Positions 23,679 through 33,142 of a stretch of DNA of 64,000 nucleotides are shown piece by piece. The notes beneath the pieces are model-generated. The model did no database searches, was not told the DNA's origin, and saw nothing but the letters and a program-made list of their open reading frames with translations. The translations under genes and the position numbers were made by a program. Source of the DNA: Deltaproteobacteria bacterium. Its GTDB lineage: Bacteria > Myxococcota_A > UBA796 > SXON01. The stretch spans positions 19,780 to 83,779 of the forward strand of contig BJHF01000012.1 of NCBI GenBank assembly GCA_014191855.1. Direction: 5' to 3'. Each line of letters opens with the position of its first letter. Position 1 is the first letter of the stretch.

Positions 23679-26189
23679 TCAGCTCCCGATCTCGTCCAGC
23701 TTGCGGCGCAGCCCCTTGCGCTCTTCCTTGAGGCCCGCCTGGTCGGCGGCCGTCAGCGCGTCCTGCAGGAGCTTGGTGGCCGCGCCCTTGTCGCGCCCCG
23801 CCACGAGCCCGGCCAGGCTCTCGCTGGCCTCCACGAAGCGCTTCACGTCCTTCGTGGCGCGGGCGTGGTTCATCGACTCCCCGAAGGCGCCCTCGGCGTG
23901 GTTGCGCTCCCCGATCTTGGCGTAGGCCACGCCCGCGTTGAACGAGAGATCCTTGAGGAACTTTGCGTCCATCCCGCCCGATCGCTCCCGCGCCTTGCCG
24001 AACAACGACGCCGCCTCGGTGTTGCGACCGAGCGCGAGGTTGTAGTAGGCGACGTTGTAGATGTCGACGGGGAGGAACTTGTCGAATTTCAAGGTCTGCG
24101 TGAGCTGCAGCGTGCGGTTCGCGAACTGCAGCGCCGCCTCGAAGTTGCGGAGCTGACCCTGCGCCTGCGCCAACAGCGCCGCCGCCGAGCGCTCGCGCAC
24201 CGGGTTCTGGAGCTGGTTCGCGAGCTGGGCTACACGCGCCAATACGTCCGCGGCGTTGCTCGCCTGCTTCGCCAACAGCAGCGACTCGCCGTAGTGGAAG
24301 CCCGCTTCCAGCGCGAGCGGGGCCATGTTGAGCTGGCCGGCCAGCTCGTTCGCCTTCTTGAAGTGTTCAGCCGCTTCCACCTGCCGGTTTGCCCGGCGCG
24401 CGATGAGCCCGCGGATGTACTCCGCGTTCGCCTGGATCGGCGGCTCGTTGGCGAGCTCCAGCGCCTTCTTGATGTGGTCGAGCGAGGCGTTCGGGTTGCC
24501 CTCTTGAAGCTCGATGCTGGCGAGGTGGTTCTCGATCTCGGCCAGCTTGAGCTTCTCTTCGCCGGCGGCGTAGAGCTTCGCAGAGTCTTTCGCGCGATCG
24601 CGGCTGCGATACATGTCGCCGCGGCGGAAGTCCAGGCGGCTTCCGGCGAACAACAACCAGGCCTGAAGGGTGCGATCTTCCTTGGTGGTCGCCCAGGCGA
24701 GCGCCTCGTTGATCAGCGCCTCCGTTTGCTCCACGTTCCCCGCGCCCACCATCCGCTCCACGATGTTGAGGTACACGGTGCGGCGCAGCGGATCCGGCCA
24801 TGCGACCGCCGAGAAGTGCTTGATGGTGTCGTGCACCATCGCCCACACCTGCGGGGCCTCCTGCCCGAGCGCCATGCTGCGGAGCATGTTCGCGCGCTGG
24901 CCGACGCCGTACTCCGCGTACAACCGCGCGGTCTTCACCATGAACAGGTAGCCCCGGGGCACGAGCACGCGCTCCATGAACAAACCGACGCGCCGGGCGA
25001 TCTCCTTGTCGGCATCGCTCTGGTGGGCGAGGATGACGGCTTCGCGGAAGAGGGGCTTCTTGAACTGGTAGAGCCAGGTGCCGAAGCCCTGGTGGAACTG
25101 GTCTTCTTTCACGAGGCCATCGGCCGCGTCCATCACGTCGTCCACGCTGTCGCGGTCGAAGCCCGCCATGTCCGCCACGAGGCCGGAGGGGAACTGCACA
25201 CCGAGGAGGGCGGCGAGGTGAAAGAGGCGGTCGGCGTCGGCTGCCGTGGCGTATTTGCGCTCGCCTTCTTTGGGCGGGGTAGCCGGGGGATCGTCGATCT
25301 CGTCTTCGTTGAGCGCGGTTGGGAGCAGGGAGAGCAGGTCGCCCTCAAGCGCCTCGCCGAGCTTGCCGTTGGCTTCGAGGTGGTCGATCAGCTCGCCGAT
25401 GAAGCCGGGGCGGCCCTGAACCAGCTCGGCGATCCGCGCCGGGTTGCCAACGGTGAGGCTGCGCGAGGCGGCGTACGCGGCCACGTCATCGCCAGTCCAG
25501 GCTTCCATGACCTGGCGAACCACCTGCTCTTTGCGGCGATCGAGGAAGTCGAGCCATGGGGCCGGCATCCAGGCGCGGGCGGCGTCGTTCACCGTTTCGC
25601 TGCCAAGGAGCAGCAGGAGCTTGCCTTCCTTCCGGAGCTCGCACAGGCCGTCCAGCGGGGCGAAGAGGCCGAGGGAGTGCACCACGTGGACGTTCTGGAG
25701 CTCCAGCACGGTCGTCATCTTCTTGGCGATCGCCGCGACGATCTCGGGGAAGGCGGCCAGCGGGTTGTCGGCCGGCACCGCGAGCTGCATCTTCTCGGCG
25801 CCCGGCTCGGGCACGTTCTTCTTCACGCCATCGATGAACACCTGGAACCAGCCCTGCTGGCGCTTGGCGTACTGGGGCGCCTGGCCGGCGAGGATCAGCT
25901 CGACCTTCCCGCGCAGGATCGGGTCGCGATACAGGGCGCCACAGAGACCGGCGTAGAGCGCCTTCATGGCCGAATCCCCGTCCATGTCCTCGGTGAGGCC
26001 CACGCGCACGACGAGCACGTCGTCGTCCTTCGGGAGCAGGCGGAGCATCTCGGAGACCAGCACCCGCTTGCCCGAGCCCAGCGGGCCCTCGAGCACGACG
26101 AATTGCGATTGACCCGCCTTCGCCGCCGCGTAGTGGCCCTGAAGGGCGGCGAGATCAGAGGGGCGGGCGACGTAGACGGGATCGGCCAA
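23679..26189 (-). CDS. P-loop ATPase with a long TPR C-terminal region (STAND-like)
   Basis: An 836-residue protein. The Walker A motif GPLGSGKR is at residues 35-42 in a context like the ATPase modules of STAND regulators. Residues ~50-330 complete the NTPase and a helical domain; residues ~450-830 are TPR-like helical repeats. Such proteins usually act as signal-responsive scaffolds in the cytosol. No DNA-binding or enzymatic effector domain is visible, which is unusual; the TPR part may be the effector. It is transcribed alone, divergently from the MoxR operon. Confidence 0.8.
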   Translation of the reverse strand: MADPVYVARPSDLAALQGHYAAAKAGQSQFVVLEGPLGSGKRVLVSEMLRLLPKDDDVLVVRVGLTEDMDGDSAMKALYAGLCGALYRDPILRGKVELILAGQAPQYAKRQQGWFQVFIDGVKKNVPEPGAEKMQLAVPADNPLAAFPEIVAAIAKKMTTVLELQNVHVVHSLGLFAPLDGLCELRKEGKLLLLLGSETVNDAARAWMPAPWLDFLDRRKEQVVRQVMEAWTGDDVAAYAASRSLTVGNPARIAELVQGRPGFIGELIDHLEANGKLGEALEGDLLSLLPTALNEDEIDDPPATPPKEGERKYATAADADRLFHLAALLGVQFPSGLVADMAGFDRDSVDDVMDAADGLVKEDQFHQGFGTWLYQFKKPLFREAVILAHQSDADKEIARRVGLFMERVLVPRGYLFMVKTARLYAEYGVGQRANMLRSMALGQEAPQVWAMVHDTIKHFSAVAWPDPLRRTVYLNIVERMVGAGNVEQTEALINEALAWATTKEDRTLQAWLLFAGSRLDFRRGDMYRSRDRAKDSAKLYAAGEEKLKLAEIENHLASIELQEGNPNASLDHIKKALELANEPPIQANAEYIRGLIARRANRQVEAAEHFKKANELAGQLNMAPLALEAGFHYGESLLLAKQASNAADVLARVAQLANQLQNPVRERSAAALLAQAQGQLRNFEAALQFANRTLQLTQTLKFDKFLPVDIYNVAYYNLALGRNTEAASLFGKARERSGGMDAKFLKDLSFNAGVAYAKIGERNHAEGAFGESMNHARATKDVKRFVEASESLAGLVAGRDKGAATKLLQDALTAADQAGLKEERKGLRRKLDEIGS

Positions 26190-26350
26190 ACTAGACTCCG
26201 GTGGGTCCGCCGCAGCGGCCCCGTAAAAAGGCCCGGCAATGTAGGGCCGCGCACCCCCTTCGTCAACGCAGCTTTGACGGGTCGCACACGCCGTGACCGT
26301 TCACACCGGGCCGCCGCCGGTGATACCCTACGGGCGCTGCGGAGCGCTGC

Positions 26351-26788
26351 GTGCTGACGTTTCTCCTGCTCGTCGCTTGTGAGACCTCGAAGATCCCCGC
26401 GGAGTCCGCGCACTACACGGTCACGGCCGCGGCCGACCCCGAGGAAGGCACCTACTCCGACACGTTTGAGTATTACTTGAGCTTCGATGCCAGCTCTGCC
26501 CTGATCTACATCGGGGAGGATGCGTTCGCGCGCGGCACGGTGTCGGGGTGCGATGTCACCTATCAGTCCGTCGTTGTGGGGCAGGACACGGATGGCGGCA
26601 ACGTGAAGTGGCAGCTCAACGGGCAGGCCTCGATCGAGTCGGCCGATGGGGATCCGTGTGTGGATGGGGAAGACGACTGGGCCGGCACCGAGTGGTTCGA
26701 GATCGTGGCCAGCGAAGACGAGGCGATTCCCGTCGGCCAAACGTATGATCTTCTCACCAACGGCAGCTTCGTCGGCTTCACGGAATGA
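26351..26788 (+). CDS. Small lipoprotein at the head of the MoxR operon
   Basis: A 145-residue protein from GTG at 26351, with GGAG eight bases upstream. The leader MLTFLLLVAC is a short lipoprotein signal. The remainder is acidic and beta-rich, with two Cys likely disulfide-bonded. It overlaps the MoxR start by four bases (ATGA). No family is recognised. Confidence 0.72.
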   Translation: MLTFLLLVACETSKIPAESAHYTVTAAADPEEGTYSDTFEYYLSFDASSALIYIGEDAFARGTVSGCDVTYQSVVVGQDTDGGNVKWQLNGQASIESADGDPCVDGEDDWAGTEWFEIVASEDEAIPVGQTYDLLTNGSFVGFTE

Positions 26789-27699
26789 GCCCTGCGGAGG
26801 CGGTCGCGGCGCTCGTCGGCCGCGTCTCTCGGCAGGTGCGCGGCAAGCCGGCCGTGGTGGAGCTCGCGGTGGTGTGCGTGCTTGCCGGCGGGCATCTGCT
26901 GCTGGAGGATGTGCCGGGCGTCGGCAAAACCACCCTCGGCAACGCGTTGGCCCGCGCCATCGGCGGCAGCTTTCGCCGCATCCAGTTCACGAGCGACCTG
27001 TTGCCCGCCGACATCGTCGGCTTCTCGGTGGTCGACCAGGGGCGGGTGGCCTTTCGGCAGGGGCCGATCTTCGCGAACGTGGTGCTGGCGGATGAGATCA
27101 ACCGCACCACCCCCCGCACGCAGTCGGCGCTGCTGGAGGCGATGAACGAAGCGACCGTGAGCGTGGACGGCGTCACGCACCCGCTCCCCGAGCCGTTCCT
27201 CGTGATCGCCACGCAGAACCCCCACGAATACCACGGCACCTGGCCGCTGCCCGACAGCCAGCTCGACCGGTTCCTGGTTCGTACCGCGATGGGCTACCCA
27301 GATCGGGACGCCGAGCGGGATGTGCTTCGCGGCGCCTCCCGCCTCGCTGCGGCCGAGGGCGCCGTGCTGGACGCAGCTTCGGTGCTCGAATTACGGGCGG
27401 CCACGGCGGCGATCTTGGTGCACGCGGATGTGGAGGATGCAGTCCTCGATCTCGTCGCCTCCACCCGTACCGCGCCTTCGCTTGCCCGAGGTGTCTCTAC
27501 GCGCGGCGCTGAGGCGCTCCTGCGCGCGGTGCGCGCGCGGGCGCTGCTCCTCGGGCGCACCTTCGCGATCCCCGAGGATGTACGCGCGCTCGCGGTGCCC
27601 GTGCTCGCTCACCGCGTGCTCGCGCGCGCCGAAACCGGCGTTGATGCTGGCGGCACCGCCATCCGCGAGCTGCTCGCGGGTCTCCGCCCCGTCGCGTAG
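26785..27699 (+). CDS. MoxR-family AAA+ ATPase
   Basis: A 304-residue AAA+ protein. Walker A DVPGVGKTTL is at residues 42-51; Walker B VVLADEINR and the following RTTPRTQSALLEAM are strongly MoxR-like; the sensor-1 region ATQNP is present. MoxR ATPases act as chaperones for partner proteins, commonly those of the neighbouring DUF58 gene. The order MoxR-DUF58-transglutaminase follows. Confidence 0.93.
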   Translation: MSPAEAVAALVGRVSRQVRGKPAVVELAVVCVLAGGHLLLEDVPGVGKTTLGNALARAIGGSFRRIQFTSDLLPADIVGFSVVDQGRVAFRQGPIFANVVLADEINRTTPRTQSALLEAMNEATVSVDGVTHPLPEPFLVIATQNPHEYHGTWPLPDSQLDRFLVRTAMGYPDRDAERDVLRGASRLAAAEGAVLDAASVLELRAATAAILVHADVEDAVLDLVASTRTAPSLARGVSTRGAEALLRAVRARALLLGRTFAIPEDVRALAVPVLAHRVLARAETGVDAGGTAIRELLAGLRPVA

Positions 27700-27708
27700 G
27701 CGTCGCCG

Positions 27709-28620
27709 ATGGCGGTCCGCCGGCGCTTCGCGACCTACAACCTCGTTGCGCCCACGCGCGAGGGCTGGGTGTTCGTCGCGCTCGTGGCCGGGGTGCTCTT
27801 CGGCGCGGTGAACACTGGGAACAACCTCGTGTACCTGGTGCTCGGCGTGCTGCTCGCGATGCTGGTGGTGGCCAACGTGCTCGCGGAGTGGAACTTGCGC
27901 GCCTTGGTGGTGGAACGCCGCCTTCCCGGGGAGCTGTTCGAGGGGGCGGCGTGTGCGGGCGGCTACGTACTTCGTAACCCCCGGGGCCGGGGCGCCGCCT
28001 GGCTCGTGGAGCTGGTGGAGCAGCAGGGCGCCCAGGCGCGGGCGGTGGTTGAGCGCTGCCCCGCGAGCGGCAGCGTGTTTGTGGCCGCCGACTTCACCTT
28101 TCCGCGACGTGGCGCCGCACCGCTCACCGCCGTTCGGATCGAGTCGGCGTTCCCGTTCGGGCTGGTGCGTCGCTGGCGCGATCTCTCCTTGCCGGGGGAG
28201 GTCCTTGTGTATCCGCGGATCTCGTCGCGACACGCACCCCTGGCCCCACACGGGGAGGGGGATGAACTCGCAGACCGTGGGCGCCCCTCCGACGGTGGCG
28301 ACTTCGCCGGATTGCGTCCGTGGCGGCAGGGGGATCCGCTGCGTCGCGTGCACTGGCCCACCTCCGCGCGGGTCGGCGCCCCGATGATCGTGGTGCGGGT
28401 GGCGGAGGGGGCAGACGAGGTGGTTCTTCGCCTCGACCCTACGCTTCAGGGTGAGGCCCGAGAGGACGGGATCCGGCGCCTCGCCGGCCGGGTGGAGGCT
28501 CACCTCGCGCGCGGCGATCGGGTGGGTTTGGAGGTGGATGGTGTGGTGCTCGACGCCCGAACGGGCGCGTCTTGGCGTCGGCGGCTGCTTACGGCGCTGG
28601 CGCTGGCGGAAGCACGATGA
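27709..28620 (+). CDS. DUF58 membrane protein
   Basis: A 303-residue protein. Two N-terminal transmembrane segments lie between residues ~18 and 62. The DUF58 core motif is GDFAGLRPWRQGDPLRRVHW, around residue 205, matching the family pattern G.ef..lR.Y..GD..r.i.W. DUF58 proteins are partners of MoxR ATPases. The stop overlaps the start of the transglutaminase gene by four bases. Confidence 0.9.
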   Translation: MAVRRRFATYNLVAPTREGWVFVALVAGVLFGAVNTGNNLVYLVLGVLLAMLVVANVLAEWNLRALVVERRLPGELFEGAACAGGYVLRNPRGRGAAWLVELVEQQGAQARAVVERCPASGSVFVAADFTFPRRGAAPLTAVRIESAFPFGLVRRWRDLSLPGEVLVYPRISSRHAPLAPHGEGDELADRGRPSDGGDFAGLRPWRQGDPLRRVHWPTSARVGAPMIVVRVAEGADEVVLRLDPTLQGEAREDGIRRLAGRVEAHLARGDRVGLEVDGVVLDARTGASWRRRLLTALALAEAR

Positions 28621-30491
28621 AGCTGCACACCGACGCCGCGCTGGCCGCCGCAGTGCTCGGCGGCGCCGTGTGCCTCGCGCTCTCGGGGGTTCTTGGCCTT
28701 GCAGCGGCGCTCCTGGTCACGATCGGATTGTGGGGCGGGCGTCGGCTTCGGGTGCTGGACGACTGGACCTTCCTGCACATCCTCGTGATCTGTGTGTGCG
28801 GCGCGCTCGCGTTCGTATGGGGTGTCATCCCTGCCTTTTCCCTCCTCCTTGGGTGGCTCACCGCGCATCGGGCGGTGGTGGCGGAGGAGCGGACCGATCA
28901 CCGAATCCTGCTGCTTCTCGCCACCTTGATGGCGCTCATCGGCTCGGTCGGCACGCTCTCGCTGGCGATGGCGCCGGCGTTGCTGTTGTTCGCCCTCGCC
29001 GCCCCGGTCGCCCTGCTGCGGGTCGCCGGGATCACGGATCGGCCGCTCTCCATCGGCGCCGCTGGTGGCACGGCCACCCTCGCGCTCGGCTTCTTCTTGC
29101 TCGTCCCTCGACTTCAGGGGGGGCTGATGGCCGGGGCGGGCGAAGCGGTGGCCTCCGAGCGCTTCGCGGATCGCGTCGCGCTCGGCGATGAGCTGGACGA
29201 CCCGGATCGCGACGCGCTGGTGATGCGCGTCCGCGCTTGGTCCCGCGATGGAACGCCGATTCATCGCCCGTTGTACCTGCGCGGCCGCACGCTCGATGCC
29301 TTCGATGGTCGCGCGTGGACCTCCTCCGGCCGCGTGGGTCGCGGCGCCGTGGGCGCGTGGGAGGAGCGCGCGGAGATCATGCTGGAGCCCATGGAGGGCA
29401 CCACGCTTTTTGGCCCTCCCGACCTGCTCTATGGCCGTAGCGATCAGGGACCGATCCTGCAGGGCGGGGAGGGGGAGCTCACCCACACGCAGCCTGGGCG
29501 CCGCATCCAGTACGAGGTGTTCTCCCGTTCCCGCGGTTGGGACTTGATCGAGCAGGAAGTTCCGGCGCTTCTGCAGCTCCCGACCCTCGATCCGCGCATC
29601 GCCGCGCTGGCCGCTACGCTCGCCCCCGGCTCCGACGACCCCCAGCAGATCATCCGGGCCGCCCTGCGCTTCTTCGGCGAGGGCTTCACCTACCAGATCG
29701 ATCCGATCGCGCCGGCGGGCGATCCGCTGGCGTGGTTCCTCTTCGACTCCCGTACTGGCCACTGCGAGTACTTCGCCTCGGCGCTGGCGGTGCTTTTGCG
29801 GGAGCGCGGTGTGCCTGCTCGCCTCGCGACAGGATTCTACTCGGCAGAGGAGAACGCGGCGGCCGGCTACATCTCCGTGCGGCGGGGGCACGCGCATGCC
29901 TGGGTTGAGGTGCCGGTGCGCGGCGGCTGGGCCACCGTGGACTCCACGCCGGTCGGCGGCCTGCCGAACCTTGAGGTCTCCTGGTGGCAGTCCACGGCGG
30001 AAACGGCGAACGACGCCTGGCTTTCCCTGGTGCTCGACTACGACCTGGAGCGCCAATTCGATGCGGCCGCCAGCCTCGGCTCCCACGTCGTCGCCCCTGT
30101 TCCCGGCGATCCCATCCGCGAGCGAGGGCGGGCGGGGATCGCCGGCGCGGGACTGGTGCTGGCCGCGCTCATGGCCTCGGGCACGCTTGTGCGCCTGGCG
30201 TTGTGGTGGTTGGCCCGACCGAAAGGGGCGGGTGTGGGGGAGGATGCGCTGTTGCGCCGCTTCGCAAAGGCGCGGGCCCGGGCAATGGCGCGTGGCTGGG
30301 ACATTCCCGAGGAACTTCCCCCCGTGGAGGCGGGTGACTGGCTCGTGGCCCACGCCGGAGCGGCGGGCGAGCCGCTGAGGGAGCTGGCGTGGCTCTTGTA
30401 TCGCCAGCGGTACGGGAATGTGGCTGCCCCTCCCAACGAGGTGGAGCGGCTATGCAAGGCGGCCGCCAACGTGCCGAAGCCAGTCGCCTAG
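28617..30491 (+). CDS. TgpA-like membrane protein with a transglutaminase domain
   Basis: A 624-residue protein; ATG at 28617 overlaps the DUF58 stop (ATGA). Residues ~10-180 hold several transmembrane segments (DUF3488 type). The transglutaminase core has catalytic Cys in SRTGHCEYFASAL, His in RGHAHAWVEV and Asp in WATVDSTP. One more transmembrane segment near residue 505 leads to a cytosolic tail (DUF4129-like). The catalytic domain faces the periplasm. The product probably crosslinks or cleaves a surface protein; the substrate is unknown. Confidence 0.9.
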   Translation: MKLHTDAALAAAVLGGAVCLALSGVLGLAAALLVTIGLWGGRRLRVLDDWTFLHILVICVCGALAFVWGVIPAFSLLLGWLTAHRAVVAEERTDHRILLLLATLMALIGSVGTLSLAMAPALLLFALAAPVALLRVAGITDRPLSIGAAGGTATLALGFFLLVPRLQGGLMAGAGEAVASERFADRVALGDELDDPDRDALVMRVRAWSRDGTPIHRPLYLRGRTLDAFDGRAWTSSGRVGRGAVGAWEERAEIMLEPMEGTTLFGPPDLLYGRSDQGPILQGGEGELTHTQPGRRIQYEVFSRSRGWDLIEQEVPALLQLPTLDPRIAALAATLAPGSDDPQQIIRAALRFFGEGFTYQIDPIAPAGDPLAWFLFDSRTGHCEYFASALAVLLRERGVPARLATGFYSAEENAAAGYISVRRGHAHAWVEVPVRGGWATVDSTPVGGLPNLEVSWWQSTAETANDAWLSLVLDYDLERQFDAAASLGSHVVAPVPGDPIRERGRAGIAGAGLVLAALMASGTLVRLALWWLARPKGAGVGEDALLRRFAKARARAMARGWDIPEELPPVEAGDWLVAHAGAAGEPLRELAWLLYRQRYGNVAAPPNEVERLCKAAANVPKPVA

Positions 30492-30495
30492 GCCG

Positions 30496-30813
30496 TTAGT
30501 CCCGGCCCACGCCGTCGATGAGCGGATACCCCTTCCACTCGCCCAGGTAGGCCTGGTAGGCCATATAGAGGGGCAGAAGCAGCAGGATCAGCCCGAAGCC
30601 GCAGGTCACCGAGCCGATGATCCACGCCACGAGGTGGAACACGAAGGCTTGCATTGCGTGGTACTTCACGAACGGCGCCTTGTCCTTGTACACCACGTAG
30701 AGGAGGATCGGGCCGATGCCATAAGGGAGGGCGAAGCCGGAGAGATGGGAAACGAGCCCCCACATCTTGTCGTCGGAGGTGGGGGTTTCGCCGAAGGTGA
30801 GGGCGTGCGACAT
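30496..30813 (-). CDS. DUF4870 small membrane protein
   Basis: A 105-residue protein from ATG at 30813. The pattern HLSGFALPYGIGPILLYVVY and KYHAMQAFVFHL is characteristic of DUF4870 (Tic20-like): a hydrophobic pair of helices with K.....f...ha.qal.f. It ends in an acidic cap. Function unknown. The upstream 51-nt element and bioF precede it on the same strand. Confidence 0.85.
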   Translation of the reverse strand: MSHALTFGETPTSDDKMWGLVSHLSGFALPYGIGPILLYVVYKDKAPFVKYHAMQAFVFHLVAWIIGSVTCGFGLILLLLPLYMAYQAYLGEWKGYPLIDGVGRD

Positions 30814-30871
30814 GGCTCGATCTCCCGAAGCGGCAACGTAGCCGACCTTGCGCACGGGACAAGTGGTCAGG

Positions 30872-30922
30872 GCGATTCGCGACTCCCTGTCCCGCTGTCA
30901 GGCGTTGATCGCGGCGAATCGC
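30872..30922. repeat. 51-nt palindrome-bounded element, copy 2 (subfamily B), overlapping the end of bioF
   Basis: GCGATTCGC (30872-30880) and GCGAATCGC (30914-30922) bound 51 nt. The internal CTCCCTGTCCCG is shared with the copy at 36168. Its right arm lies inside the last codons of bioF, so the element supplies the C-terminal residues. Confidence 0.82.
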
Positions 30923-32001
30923 ACCGCCCTCCCCATCGCCTCCACACAGCGATCGATCTGCTCGGTCGTATGCTCCGAACAGACCGTCAACCGCACCCGC
31001 TCCTGCCCTCGCGCCACCGTTGGGTACCGGATCCCCGGCGCGAAGATCCCCGACTCCGCGAGCCGCGCCGCCACCGCCATCGTCGTATCACCGGTCAGCA
31101 CGGGCACGATGTGCGCGCTTCCGAGCACGGGAAGCCCGAGGTCGAGCAGGCCCGTTCGCAGCCGCAACGCGTTCGCCGCCAGCCGCTCTCGGCGCTCGTC
31201 GGTGGCCAGACGCAGCCCGGCCAGCGCCGCGTGGGCCACCGGCTCGGGCATCCCCGTGGTGTAGACAAACGCCCTCGCGGTGCTGACGAGCAACTCACGG
31301 AGCGCTGGGGGCCCGATCACGAACGCCCCTGCTGAACCGTACGCCTTGCCGAGGGTGCCGACGAGGAAGTCAGGTTCAATCCCCTGCGCCGCGGCCGCAC
31401 CTCTCCCGTGCGGCCCCAGCGTCCCCACCGCGTGGGCCTCGTCCACCGCGAGCCAGTGCCCCCCCGTCCACGCCGCCAGATCGGCAACGTCCCCGTCCAT
31501 CGAGAACAAGCTCTCGGTCACGGCGAGGCGCGCCCCGACCGGCACGCGCTCGGGCTTCCCATGCTCCAACACGACACGCTCGGCCTTCGAAAGGCGCAGG
31601 CCATCGATGATCGAAGCGTGGTTCAGCGCGTCGCTCGCGGCCAGATCCCCGGCTTCGAGAACGGTCGTGAGCAATCCGAGGTTGGCCTGGAAGCCGCTCG
31701 GGAACAGCGTCGCCGGGCGGCCAAAGTGCTCGCTCAAGGCCGCCTCCAGCGCGTCGTGTGCGGGGCGATTTCCGCTCACGAGGCGGGCCGAGCCGGCGCC
31801 TCCCCCCCGAGAAAACGCCGCCCTCACCTCGGGATGCTCCGCGAGCCCGAGGTAGTCGTTGCTGCAGAACTGCAGCATCTCCCGGCCATTCACGCGCGCA
31901 GTCGCGGCGCTGAGCGGCTCCACGCGCCGAAGCTGCCGCCGGAGCCCCGCGGCGTCCAGCGCCGCCACCCGCGCCGCAAGCCGCGAAAACCGGTCGTTCA
32001 T
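30898..32001 (-). CDS. bioF: 8-amino-7-oxononanoate synthase (BioF)
   Basis: A 367-residue PLP enzyme. It has the alpha-oxoamine synthase hallmarks FCSNDYLGL (residues 45-53), ASIIDG, VDEAHAVGTLGPHGRG and the Schiff-base Lys219 in TLGKAYGSAG. It condenses pimeloyl-ACP/CoA with alanine in biotin synthesis. The start is 7 bases after the bioB stop. The C-terminus is formed by a palindromic repeat element. bioA and bioD are not in the window. Confidence 0.95.
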   Translation of the reverse strand: MNDRFSRLAARVAALDAAGLRRQLRRVEPLSAATARVNGREMLQFCSNDYLGLAEHPEVRAAFSRGGGAGSARLVSGNRPAHDALEAALSEHFGRPATLFPSGFQANLGLLTTVLEAGDLAASDALNHASIIDGLRLSKAERVVLEHGKPERVPVGARLAVTESLFSMDGDVADLAAWTGGHWLAVDEAHAVGTLGPHGRGAAAAQGIEPDFLVGTLGKAYGSAGAFVIGPPALRELLVSTARAFVYTTGMPEPVAHAALAGLRLATDERRERLAANALRLRTGLLDLGLPVLGSAHIVPVLTGDTTMAVAARLAESGIFAPGIRYPTVARGQERVRLTVCSEHTTEQIDRCVEAMGRAVRFAAINA

Positions 32002-32008
32002 CCTGGGT

Positions 32009-33103
32009 TCAGGCGACGCCGTTGGCGTCCGTACCCTCGCCCCGCACGCTCGGGCGCAGGCTGGAAGGGTGCGGCTTGTGGGGCGGCGGCCGAATCACCA
32101 GGCCCTCTTTCTCCAGCATCTCCAGGTCCATCTCCGCTTCTCGCCCGGCCGTCGTGAGGTAGTTCCCCAACATCACGCCGTTCGCGCCCACGCGGAAGAT
32201 CTCATCCTGCCGCTCCCCGAGGTTGGAGGCGCGCCCACCGCAAACAATGAGGTCCTTGGTGGGGAGCACCAGCCGGAAGATGGCGATGATCTTGAGGCAA
32301 TCCTCAGCCGTCAGCTCGTGCTGCGCCTCCAGCGGCGTGCCCGGGCGCGGGTTGAGGAAGTTGAGCGGCACGCTGTCCACGTCGAGGTTGCGCAGCTCAA
32401 GCGCCAGCTCCACCCGCTGCGCCCAGCTCTCGCCCATCCCGAAGATTCCGCCGCAGCAGGTATACATCCCCAGCGACTTCGCCGCCTTCACCGTATCGAC
32501 TTCTTCATCGTACGTGTGCGTGGATACGATGTTCCCGTGGAACGACCGCGCCGTTTCGAGGTTGTGGTGCACCGCCTGCAGGCCGGCCGCCTGCAGCTCC
32601 GCCAGCGCCTCCTTCCCCATGAGGCCGAGGCTGGCGCACGTCTGCATCCCGGTTTCTTCCCGGATTCGCGACACCGCGTCCTTCACCGTGTCGAGCTCCA
32701 CTCGGCTCGTCATCGCGCGGCCGCTCGCCACCAGCGAGAACTCCCGCACGCCGTTGTGCCAGGCCTCCTTGGCCTCGGTAACGAGCGTATCCGCCGACTT
32801 GAGCTGGTACTTCGGCGCGTCGGTCGTGAAGTGGGCGCTCTGGCTGCAGAAGCTGCACGCTTCCGCGCAGCGCCCCGACTTGGCGTTCGAGATTCCGCAG
32901 GTGTTGACGAAGTTTCCCTTCATCACGTGGCGCACGGCGCCCGCAACCTCGTAGAGCGCCCGAAGGTCGGCCTCGCTCCGGAGCCCGGACATTGCGGCCG
33001 CCTCGTGTTCGCGGATGCCCTCGCCGGCTTCCGCGCGGCGACGGATATCGGCCCAGTCGAGGTTCGCTTCAGTGTTCACGTCGGTATTCACGAGGAGCTC
33101 CAC
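32009..33103 (-). CDS. bioB: Biotin synthase (BioB)
   Basis: A 364-residue radical SAM enzyme. The SAM cluster motif is RCAEACSFCSQS (Cys79, Cys83, Cys86). The [2Fe-2S] ligand regions are TGMQTCASLG, TYTCCGGIFG-like and the Arg in GGRASNLG. It inserts sulfur into dethiobiotin. The GTG at 33103 is used; a GTG at 33091 with GGAG six bases upstream is also possible. The C-terminal ~20 residues extend beyond usual BioB and are Pro/Arg-rich. Confidence 0.96.
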   Translation of the reverse strand: MELLVNTDVNTEANLDWADIRRRAEAGEGIREHEAAAMSGLRSEADLRALYEVAGAVRHVMKGNFVNTCGISNAKSGRCAEACSFCSQSAHFTTDAPKYQLKSADTLVTEAKEAWHNGVREFSLVASGRAMTSRVELDTVKDAVSRIREETGMQTCASLGLMGKEALAELQAAGLQAVHHNLETARSFHGNIVSTHTYDEEVDTVKAAKSLGMYTCCGGIFGMGESWAQRVELALELRNLDVDSVPLNFLNPRPGTPLEAQHELTAEDCLKIIAIFRLVLPTKDLIVCGGRASNLGERQDEIFRVGANGVMLGNYLTTAGREAEMDLEMLEKEGLVIRPPPHKPHPSSLRPSVRGEGTDANGVA

Positions 33104-33142
33104 GGGCTCCCGGGCTATCCGGCTCCGCGAACCTCCGCACGC

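Noticed and set aside
28500..30353. A 617-codon minus-strand frame opposite the transglutaminase gene
   Set aside because: Composition and position show it is a shadow of the TgpA-like gene.
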